A stretch of DNA of 5,328 nt from an uncultured Cellvibrio sp. (GTDB lineage Bacteria > Pseudomonadota > Gammaproteobacteria > Pseudomonadales > Cellvibrionaceae). A program made the translations under genes and the position numbers. The notes beneath the pieces were generated by a model. That model saw only the letters and a list, made by a program, of their open reading frames with translations. It was not told the origin of the DNA and did no database searches. Shown in pieces: positions 1 through 5,328 of the stretch; the stretch's first letter is position 1, and each line of letters begins with the position of its first letter. The stretch covers positions 1 through 5,328 of the forward strand of contig CAMLRJ010000278.1 of assembly GCA_946482345.1 (NCBI GenBank), in the 5' to 3' direction.

Positions 1-1023
1 GGTATTCAATTGAATACCAGTAGAGACATCTTCTCTCACTTTTATGATCGCTTCGCTGTAAATACGGTTTCCCGCGGCTCCGGCAACAGAAGTTAGTGCA
101 TCAATTAAGGGAACACCAGCAGCAAAGGTTGTAGCCAATGTTCGGGCAAATCGAGCCATAACAGAAAGGTATAAAATCTTTCCAACAATGGGTATCTTCA
201 ACATATATTTATCAACAATAAAAGCAAAACTGGGGGAGCGACGCACTGCTTCCTTAAACAAAAACACAGAGCCACCCATGCCTAGCAAGATGAGGAACCA
301 CCACTTTTGCGCCAACTCCGACAAATGCAAAACGAATAAAGTAAATGCAGGAAGATTTGCGCCAAAGCTGCTAAATGTTGCTGCAAACTGCGGTACCACC
401 TTCACCAATAATATGCCGGTTACTACTATAGCTACTACAATTACAGCGATGGGATATGTCAAAGCTTTTTTGATTTTTGCTTTGAGCGCTTCAGTTTTTT
501 CTTTATATGTAGCGATCCTGTCTAGCATTGTTTCAAGTGCGCCTGACTGTTCACCGGCTTCAACTAAATTGCAAAACAGGTCATCAAAATGTTTAGGATG
601 TTTTCTCAGTGAAGGTGCAAATCCACTTCCTGAAGCAACGTCATCACGGATTGTTAGAACCATATCCCTAAGAGAAGGGTTCTCAAGCCCGTCTGCGACA
701 ATGTCAAACGCCTGAACCAAAGGAACCCCTGCTTTCATCATCGTGGCCATCTGACGAGAGAAAACAGCGATATCAGCCGCTTTAATTGATTTTTTTCCGC
801 TGCCAAACAAAGGTTTAGGCTTTTTGGTAACAGTTTTGGCTGAAATTCCCTGCTTTAACAGCTGTGCTTTTACAATAGCGGTGCTAATACCGTTAATTTC
901 CCCCTGAATTTTGTTACCTTTTTTATCTATACCTTTATAAATATAAACATTTGATACCGATGTTTTCGGTGCGGCGGCCTTGGCTCTTGATGGTTTTGTT
1001 TTTTGTGCGGTTACAGTTGCCAT
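1..1023 (-). CDS. pilC: PilC, type IV pilus inner-membrane platform protein (3' end beyond window)
   Basis: Inner-membrane platform of the type IV pilus machine, which couples the cytoplasmic ATPases (PilB, PilT) to pilin insertion and removal. The 341 visible codons are open to the window edge; full PilC proteins are about 400 residues, so roughly 60 residues are missing. After an Ala/Lys/Thr-rich stretch (about residues 1-24) comes the usual PilC N-terminus (VYIYKGIDKKGNKIQGEI, 27-44). The first GspF/T2SSF domain contains SRQMATMMKAGVPLVQAF (89-106) and LVEAGEQSGALE (153-164). A membrane segment lies at about 191-213 and a second at about 241-257. The repeated domain starts with RFARTLATTFAAGVPLIDAL (291-310). 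The ATG at 1021-1023 is preceded by AAGGA (minus strand, 1032-1036) that overlaps the end of pilB; the 4-base gap implies one operon with pilB. Base composition is visibly more AT-rich than in pilB. The family call is secure from the motifs. Confidence 0.96.
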   Translation of the reverse strand, partial: MATVTAQKTKPSRAKAAAPKTSVSNVYIYKGIDKKGNKIQGEINGISTAIVKAQLLKQGISAKTVTKKPKPLFGSGKKSIKAADIAVFSRQMATMMKAGVPLVQAFDIVADGLENPSLRDMVLTIRDDVASGSGFAPSLRKHPKHFDDLFCNLVEAGEQSGALETMLDRIATYKEKTEALKAKIKKALTYPIAVIVVAIVVTGILLVKVVPQFAATFSSFGANLPAFTLFVLHLSELAQKWWFLILLGMGGSVFLFKEAVRRSPSFAFIVDKYMLKIPIVGKILYLSVMARFARTLATTFAAGVPLIDALTSVAGAAGNRIYSEAIIKVREDVSTGIQLNT

Positions 1024-1027
1024 AGGT

Positions 1028-2758
1028 TTAATCCTTGGTTACTCGGTTAGCTTCTTCGAGACTGGTTAGTCCCATAGCCACTTTACGTAGGGCTGAGACG
1101 CGTAAATTGTTAAACCCGGCTTCCCTGGCGGCTTTGGCAATCTGTAGGGAGTTGCCGCCCTCCATTATAAGGCTCGCGATGACAGGGGTGATGCGAACCA
1201 CTTCATATACACCTAGTCGACCTTTATAACCCTTGTTACATTGGTTACAACCAACCGGGTGAAAAATTTGGTACTCAGCAGGTGGTATGCCAATATCATC
1301 AAAGCCCTCTTGCTTAAGTATATCTGCAGGAATATCTGTAGCAGGCTTTTTACAATTTGAACAAAGTCTTCTTGCAAGTCTTTGGGCAATGATCAAGCTT
1401 ACGCTGGTAGCGACATTGAACGCTGGAACACCCATATTCAAAAGTCGCGTCAAGGTCTCTGGAGCGCTATTGGTATGAAGGGTGGATAAAACTAAGTGTC
1501 CTGTTTGCGCAGCTTTAATAGCAATTTCGGCAGTTTCCAGGTCCCGAATCTCACCCACCATGATGACATCCGGGTCTTGGCGAAGGAAGGAGCGCAGCGC
1601 TTCGGCAAAGGTTAGTCCTACCCTGGTGTTCATCTGGACCTGATTAATACCTTCCAGATTGATCTCAACGGGATCTTCTGCTGTAGAAATGTTGGTTTCT
1701 GACGTGTTTAAAATATTCAAGCCAGTATAAAGAGATACTGTTTTACCGCTACCTGTGGGGCCGGTAACCAATATCATCCCTTGCGATTGAGCCAGTGCCT
1801 CCAGATAGAGTTTCTTCTGATTATCTTCATAACCAAGCGCATCGATCCCCAGCTTTGCTGCACCGGGGTCCAAAATCCGTAACACGACCTTTTCACCGAA
1901 CAGTGTCGGTAAGGTGTTTACGCGAAAATCGATTGCGCGAGTTTTGGATATTTTCATCTTGATACGGCCGTCCTGAGGAACCCTCCGTTCTGAAATATCC
2001 ATTTGCGACATCACTTTTAGTCGGGCAGCCATACGCGTAGCTAAATTGACCGGAGGGCGAGTCACTTCGTGAAGGATGCCGTCAGTGCGAAAGCGGACGC
2101 GATAGGCTTTTTCATAAGGTTCAAAGTGAATATCTGAGGCGCCTCCTTTAATAGCATCCAGGAGAACTTTGTTAATAAAACGAACGATAGGTGCTTCATC
2201 TGCCTCTGATGCGCCTTGATCAGTGCTCGCAGCTTGTTCATCTACGGCCTGTATGTCCAGGTCATCTAATCCATCTTCATCCAGCCCGCCGAGCGTATCG
2301 CCAATGCTTTCTTCCTGGGCATTCAAAAACTTTTCGATGGCCGTTGCCAGCTTATCCGCTTCGACTAGTACAGCTTCAGTATTGATACCGGTATTAAACT
2401 TGATCTCATCCAATGCATGGAGGTCGGTAGGGTCGGCTACTGCGATAAAAAGACGGTTGCCCCTGCGTGTGAGCGGTAGTGTGTGGTGCTTGCGGATTAG
2501 CTTCTGATCCACCAGCTTGGTAGGAATTGCTTCACGGTTGAGCGCGTCAAGATCAAATAAAGGTGTGCCGAACTCCTCCGAGGCAGCCCGGGCAATGGTT
2601 CGGGCATCAAGGATGGCGTGATGCACCAGATGTTGAACAAAAGGTACTTTTTCCTTGGCGGCTTGGCTCGTAGCCTGGCGGGCGCTCTCCTGGTCAAGTA
2701 GGCCGTCTGTCACAAGGCGGCGGGCGAGGCCACTCAGCGTAGGTTGGGGGCTATTCAT
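1028..2758 (-). CDS. pilB: PilB, type IV pilus extension (assembly) ATPase
   Basis: Cytoplasmic hexameric GspE-family ATPase that powers pilus extension, working on PilC and the pilins. It is complete at 576 residues, a normal PilB length. An N-terminal GspE_N/MshEN-like domain covers about residues 1-145, followed by an acidic linker rich in Asp and Glu (about 150-188). The catalytic core has Walker A GPTGSGKT (333-340), an Asp box STAEDPVEINLEGINQVQMN (358-377), a Walker B-like region RQDPDVIMVGEIRD (393-406, catalytic Glu403) and a His box GHLVLSTLHTN (420-430). Two CxxC pairs (466/469 and 504/507) form the zinc-binding tetracysteine site that is typical of PilB and absent from the retraction ATPase PilT. 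The start is supported by AGGA on the minus strand at 2768-2771, 9 bases before the ATG. It is the first gene of the visible pilBC operon and divergent from pilA. Nothing is missing or disrupted. Confidence 0.98.
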   Translation of the reverse strand: MNSPQPTLSGLARRLVTDGLLDQESARQATSQAAKEKVPFVQHLVHHAILDARTIARAASEEFGTPLFDLDALNREAIPTKLVDQKLIRKHHTLPLTRRGNRLFIAVADPTDLHALDEIKFNTGINTEAVLVEADKLATAIEKFLNAQEESIGDTLGGLDEDGLDDLDIQAVDEQAASTDQGASEADEAPIVRFINKVLLDAIKGGASDIHFEPYEKAYRVRFRTDGILHEVTRPPVNLATRMAARLKVMSQMDISERRVPQDGRIKMKISKTRAIDFRVNTLPTLFGEKVVLRILDPGAAKLGIDALGYEDNQKKLYLEALAQSQGMILVTGPTGSGKTVSLYTGLNILNTSETNISTAEDPVEINLEGINQVQMNTRVGLTFAEALRSFLRQDPDVIMVGEIRDLETAEIAIKAAQTGHLVLSTLHTNSAPETLTRLLNMGVPAFNVATSVSLIIAQRLARRLCSNCKKPATDIPADILKQEGFDDIGIPPAEYQIFHPVGCNQCNKGYKGRLGVYEVVRITPVIASLIMEGGNSLQIAKAAREAGFNNLRVSALRKVAMGLTSLEEANRVTKD

Positions 2759-2809
2759 TGTTAGGTATCCTGTAACGCATCTTGGGCACGAGCCGGTATG
2801 TATAAAACG

Positions 2810-2824
2810 CTTGCTCGGTCATAG
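2810..2824 (+). repeat. 15-bp direct repeat, copy 1 (pilB side)
   Basis: CTTGCTCGGTCATAG occurs here and again, identical and in the same orientation, at 3048-3062. This copy lies 51 bases upstream of the pilB start codon, within its likely leader. An exact 15-base match inside a 380-base spacer is unlikely by chance. It may be a regulator site or the remnant of a small duplication; the function is unknown. Confidence 0.7.
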
Positions 2825-2875
2825 AGATAACTGTAAACCCTGGTTATTAAAGATGCCATATCGGGTATAGGAAAG

Positions 2876-2904
2876 ATTATAGAGTACATATAAAGATAAA
2901 GTGG
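2876..2904 (-). promoter_or_regulatory. Candidate sigma-70 promoter for pilBC
   Basis: On the minus strand bases 2881-2876 read TATAAT, a perfect -10 hexamer, and the surroundings are AT-rich. No good -35 hexamer stands at 16-18 bases (the 17-base position reads CCACTT), so the promoter would be weak or activator-dependent. Transcription would begin near 2869, leaving about 110 bases of leader before pilB. This is inferred from one hexamer only. Confidence 0.35.
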
Positions 2905-2949
2905 CATATATAGCCAGATCGGCGGAGAGAGCAACTTTCAAGGTTGTGA

Positions 2950-2968
2950 TGACTGACAAAAAAAGTCA
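2950..2968. repeat. Short inverted repeat TGACT-N9-AGTCA upstream of pilA
   Basis: TGACT (2950-2954) and AGTCA (2964-2968) are separated by 9 A-rich bases. The centre is about 145 bases upstream of the predicted pilA transcription start, in the distance range where activators of sigma-54 promoters bind. The response regulator PilR is the known activator of pilA in Pseudomonas, so this could be an operator, but short arms like these also occur by chance. Confidence 0.25.
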
Positions 2969-3047
2969 CCTTTGTAGTAAAAGCGGCAGTTTTTTATGTT
3001 TGGGATAACAGAGATTGCTGGAAGATGTAAAACCACAGCAACCGCTT

Positions 3048-3062
3048 CTTGCTCGGTCATAG
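3048..3062 (+). repeat. 15-bp direct repeat, copy 2 (pilA side)
   Basis: Identical to 2810-2824 (CTTGCTCGGTCATAG). This copy ends 15 bases before the -24 element of the pilA sigma-54 promoter, about -56 to -42 relative to the predicted transcription start. A bound protein here would sit next to the sigma-54 polymerase. Confidence 0.7.
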
Positions 3063-3076
3063 CGGGTGCATATTAT

Positions 3077-3093
3077 TTGGCACGGTGGTTGCT
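3077..3093 (+). promoter_or_regulatory. Sigma-54 (RpoN) promoter of pilA
   Basis: The sequence TTGGCACGGTGGTTGCT matches every defined position of the sigma-54 consensus YTGGCACGRNNNTTGCW: the -24 box TGGCAC is at 3078-3083 and the -12 box TTGC at 3089-3092. Transcription would start near 3104, giving a leader of about 36 bases before the pilA ATG. RpoN with the PilS/PilR two-component system is the established control of pilA in Pseudomonas, so a PilR-like activator is expected; its gene is not in this window. Confidence 0.92.
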
Positions 3094-3127
3094 TAACCCA
3101 ATTCGGATCAATCCCCGTTCCTTATTT

Positions 3128-3131
3128 GGAG
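3128..3131 (+). promoter_or_regulatory. Ribosome binding site of pilA
   Basis: GGAG stands 8 bases before the ATG at 3140. It decides the start: the same frame is open further upstream to an ATG at 2996, but that one would precede the sigma-54 promoter and would bury the prepilin leader 48 residues inside the protein. Confidence 0.85.
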
Positions 3132-3139
3132 ATAGCTTT

Positions 3140-3643
3140 ATGAAAAAAGTACAACAAGGTTTTACCTTAATTGAATTGATGATCGTAATTGCGATCATCG
3201 GTATTCTGGCTGCGGTTGCTCTGCCTGCGTATCAGGACTACACCATTCGTGCGAAGATGTCTGAAGTCGTATTGGCTGCAAGTTCTTGCCGTACCACCAT
3301 TAGTGAAGTATCTCAGACTGGTTTTGCAACTGCTCCGGCGGCAAACGGCTTTGGTTGCGGTGAGGGTGGAAGTGCTGCTAGCCCTATATCTCAATATGTA
3401 GAGTCCATTGCAACAACAGCAAATGGTGTTATTCAAGTCACTGTTCGAGAAATTGCTGATGCCGTAGATGGTGAGGTTGTAGAATTGCGGCCCTTTACTG
3501 ATGCAGATTTGACTGACCCGGCAGATGGCACCACATTTACCCGTGGTTCAGCTCAACCTATCCGTTCTTGGGCTTGTGGCCCAGCAGCTGGTGGTACCCT
3601 TGAGGTGAAATATTTGCCTGCTACATGTCGCGATCCGGCGTAA
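3140..3643 (+). CDS. pilA: PilA, type IV major pilin (prepilin)
   Basis: Structural subunit of the type IV pilus. The 167-residue prepilin has a short class IVa leader MKKVQQG, cleaved before Phe8 by prepilin peptidase, which also N-methylates the Phe. The conserved [26 protein letters not shown] follows (residues 9-34; Glu5 of the mature protein is present), forming the hydrophobic alpha-1 helix used for membrane anchoring and fibre packing. The globular domain has four cysteines, at 50, 73, 146 and 163. The last pair would close the C-terminal D-region loop, and 50/73 probably form a second disulfide, as in some four-cysteine pilins. The protein ends CRDPA, without the C-terminal Ser glycosylated in Pseudomonas 1244-type pilin. 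Ala/Ser/Pro-rich stretches (63-69 and 77-84) are plausible glycan sites for the downstream PglL-like enzyme. It is transcribed from the sigma-54 promoter at 3077-3093 and followed closely by a terminator. Identity as a pilin is certain; being the major pilin is inferred from promoter and position. Confidence 0.96.
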   Translation: MKKVQQGFTLIELMIVIAIIGILAAVALPAYQDYTIRAKMSEVVLAASSCRTTISEVSQTGFATAPAANGFGCGEGGSAASPISQYVESIATTANGVIQVTVREIADAVDGEVVELRPFTDADLTDPADGTTFTRGSAQPIRSWACGPAAGGTLEVKYLPATCRDPA

Positions 3644-5328
3644 GAAATTGTAACGGGTGTGAAAAGGAAGGGGATACCCTTCCTTTTTTCAAATGCGTTG
3701 CGAATAGGTCATTTTTTGCTTTCCCTATATTTCTTTTTTGCTGTGTAATACTGCCAAATCACAGTCAGCCTTGGTTGGCTTTCTATCAAGATTTTGCTGC
3801 TTTTTTGGGGTTGTTGTTTCTCGTTATTTTTCTGGCTTTATCGCCCTTAACATATAGGGTTTCGTCGGTATCTGCCGCTCTGCTCCTTCTATCTATTATC
3901 CCTCTTATTCAGTTTTTCTCCGGTCTTTTACCATATTCCGAGAACCTGCTTTTCGTAATTTTTTACATATTTGGTTTCAGTTTTGCGGTGGCTGCAGGGT
4001 TTCAGATTTCTTTAGCCCCTACGATAAAGATTTTGCTCTGTAGAGTGATTGCAGTTGCCATTTTGATTGCAAGCGTGGTTTCTGTCTGGATAGCGCTAAG
4101 GCAATGGTTAATGCTCTCTGGTAATTTTCTTGTTGTGGATATGAAGTCCGAAGGCAGGCCTTTTGCCAACTTCGGCCAACCCAATCATCTGGCTACCTTC
4201 CTTTGTTTAGCCCTGTCCGGGTTGATTTATATCTTTGAGCAAAAGTTAATAGGAAGGCTCGTTACCACATTGTGTGCTGTTTTTATTCTTTTTGGTATTG
4301 CCTTGACCCAATCACGTACACCTTGGTTGGGTATCGCATGTGCATTTATCTGGTGGGCTTGGCAATATCGCCAAAAAATAGTGACTTTATCTCCTGTTAA
4401 TTTATTGTTGTGGAGTGGGGTGTTTATCCTGTTTGTGCTGCTGCTTCCCATGGTTAACGAGTTATTATATCTGGGAGGGGATTCTGTCAGTGAGAGGGCT
4501 GAAAAAACAGAGCGCCTCAAAATCTGGGCGCAGTTATTCTTGGCGATAAAGGAAGGCCATCTATGGAGAGGGTATGGATGGGGTCAGGTAAGTGCGGCGC
4601 AATTACACGTTGTTCTTGATTATCCTATTGGTATAAGGATAGGTAATAGCCACAGCATACTGCTGGATTTATTGATTTGGAATGGGCCGATAATTGGTTT
4701 GATACTGATCGCGTTCTTATTTCTCTGGTTATTTCGCCTGGCGGTCCATGCCAAAACATTAGAGTCTTCCTTTGCACTGCTTTTTTCAGGTTTTATTCTG
4801 GTGCATGGGGCGGTGGAATATCCGTTGGAATATGCCTATTTTCTATTGCCGTTGGGGATTATGTTGGGCGTGGCAGAGTCTGAGGCTTTTAAGGGATTTG
4901 GTGTTGATAGCAAAGTAGCTAAATGGTTTTTAGTCGTATGTGGTTCCATAGGAATATTATTGTTATTCCAAGTATGGGTTGAGTATCAAAAAGTCGAAAC
5001 CGGTTTTCAACAAATGCGTTATGACCGAGCGAATATCGGTAGGCCGAGGCCTTGGCCGGAAGATTCAGCTATCGTTTTATTGACGCAACTAGATGCTCGC
5101 TTGCGTGCGGCTTATGTGGATATTGATTCATCTATAACGGATGATGAAATAGATAACTTATGTGGCGTGGCGCATCGCGAACCATATCCGTTAGAGCTTT
5201 ATCGGTGTGGACTTGCGAAAGCTTATAGGGGTGATGCCAAGGGAGCAGCAAGAGAGTTTTTAATTATTGAAAGCCTTCACCGGCAGCGCTCGTTTATGTG
5301 GACATACTCAGAATTAAAGAATAAATCT
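3625..5328 (+). CDS. PglL/TfpO-type pilin O-oligosaccharyltransferase (start uncertain, 3' end beyond window)
   Basis: Polytopic inner-membrane enzyme of the O-antigen ligase (Wzy_C) superfamily; PglL/TfpO members move a lipid-linked glycan onto pilin Ser/Thr in the periplasm. The frame has no stop from 3625 to the window end (568 codons, family about 550-600), so little is missing. Numbering from the ATG at 3625: first membrane segment about 29-43, then [15 protein letters not shown] (43-57, typical of the PglL N-terminus), [15 protein letters not shown] (178-192), QSRTPWLG (229-236), a periplasmic-loop motif RLKIWAQ (297-303) with GYGWGQ (316-321), [14 protein letters not shown] (341-354) with candidate catalytic His343, and [16 protein letters not shown] (394-409). 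A soluble C-terminal part starts near 453. The start is doubtful: ATG 3625 overlaps the pilA end by 19 bases, has no good Shine-Dalgarno, and places the terminator in the coding region. No other ATG, GTG or TTG lies in frame before the first membrane segment. Its position after pilA matches pilO/tfpO of Pseudomonas aeruginosa. The family call is firm; the acceptor is inferred. Confidence 0.88.
   Translation, partial: MSRSGVRNCNGCEKEGDTLPFFKCVANRSFFAFPIFLFCCVILPNHSQPWLAFYQDFAAFLGLLFLVIFLALSPLTYRVSSVSAALLLLSIIPLIQFFSGLLPYSENLLFVIFYIFGFSFAVAAGFQISLAPTIKILLCRVIAVAILIASVVSVWIALRQWLMLSGNFLVVDMKSEGRPFANFGQPNHLATFLCLALSGLIYIFEQKLIGRLVTTLCAVFILFGIALTQSRTPWLGIACAFIWWAWQYRQKIVTLSPVNLLLWSGVFILFVLLLPMVNELLYLGGDSVSERAEKTERLKIWAQLFLAIKEGHLWRGYGWGQVSAAQLHVVLDYPIGIRIGNSHSILLDLLIWNGPIIGLILIAFLFLWLFRLAVHAKTLESSFALLFSGFILVHGAVEYPLEYAYFLLPLGIMLGVAESEAFKGFGVDSKVAKWFLVVCGSIGILLLFQVWVEYQKVETGFQQMRYDRANIGRPRPWPEDSAIVLLTQLDARLRAAYVDIDSSITDDEIDNLCGVAHREPYPLELYRCGLAKAYRGDAKGAAREFLIIESLHRQRSFMWTYSELKNKS
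3662..3689 (+). terminator. Intrinsic terminator after pilA
   Basis: A perfect 11-bp stem (AAAAGGAAGGG at 3662-3672 pairing with CCCTTCCTTTT at 3677-3687) is closed by a GATA tetraloop, and the downstream arm runs into six Ts (3684-3689). It begins 18 bases after the pilA stop codon. It should end most pilA transcripts and leave the downstream glycosylation gene to read-through or to its own promoter. Confidence 0.9.

Noticed and set aside
188..715. 175-codon plus-strand open frame
   Set aside because: It is antisense to pilC, whose motifs are conserved throughout; the predicted product resembles no family I know and there is no ribosome binding site.
2996..3139. 48-codon in-frame extension of the pilin upstream of ATG 3140
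   Set aside because: It lies partly upstream of and across the sigma-54 promoter, has no ribosome binding site, and would place the prepilin leader MKKVQQG internally, where prepilin peptidase does not act.
2759..3139. Possible small RNA or tRNA gene in the divergent spacer
   Set aside because: I saw no cloverleaf, no tRNA arm motifs and no terminator hairpin in the spacer; only promoter and repeat elements can be supported.
3693..3707. ATG after the terminator as a real short start (ATG CGT TGC GAA TAG)
   Set aside because: It stops after four codons and has no Shine-Dalgarno; kept only as evidence for a possible frameshift.
3659..3748. GTG-started frame of 29 codons ending at TAA 3746, with a hydrophobic C-terminal half ([12 protein letters not shown])
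   Set aside because: It starts just before the terminator stem, has no Shine-Dalgarno, and is in a different frame from the PglL-like protein. It could join that frame only by a shift at the T-run 3734-3739, which I considered less natural than a one-base change at 3693-3705.
4227..4520. 97-codon minus-strand open frame and a 68-codon plus-strand frame at 4677-4883
   Set aside because: Both overlap the conserved membrane and loop motifs of the PglL-like protein in other frames and show no family features.

Overview
The window holds part of a type IV pilus (T4P) biogenesis locus. The gene order and protein families resemble those of Gammaproteobacteria such as Pseudomonas and its relatives: a leftward pilB-pilC pair, divergent from a rightward pilA, which is followed by a pilin-glycosylating O-oligosaccharyltransferase of the PglL/TfpO type. 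Sigma-54 control of pilA fits this placement. I cannot name a genus from the sequence alone.

Layout. Bases 1-1023 (minus strand) encode most of PilC, the inner-membrane platform protein, cut off by the left window edge. Bases 1028-2758 (minus) encode complete PilB, the extension ATPase, with only 4 bases between the two genes. Bases 2759-3139 are a divergent regulatory region. It carries a full-consensus sigma-54 promoter for pilA, a plausible sigma-70 promoter for pilBC, a 15-bp exact direct repeat and a small inverted repeat. Bases 3140-3643 (plus) encode the major pilin PilA, a 167-residue prepilin with four cysteines. A strong intrinsic terminator follows at 3662-3689. The rest of the window (about 3625 or 3709 to 5328, plus) is a polytopic membrane O-antigen-ligase-like protein, cut off by the right edge.

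How the genes work together. PilB would drive assembly of processed PilA through the PilC platform, and the PglL-like enzyme would attach a lipid-linked glycan to the pilin in the periplasm. Prepilin peptidase (PilD) often follows pilC and would lie left of the window.

The T4P genes themselves are ordinary. The least ordinary points are the missing conventional start of the PglL-like gene, whose only in-frame ATG lies inside pilA and whose early codons would include the pilA terminator, and the 15-bp repeat shared by the two sides of the divergent region. I saw no RNA genes, CRISPR arrays or insertion sequences.
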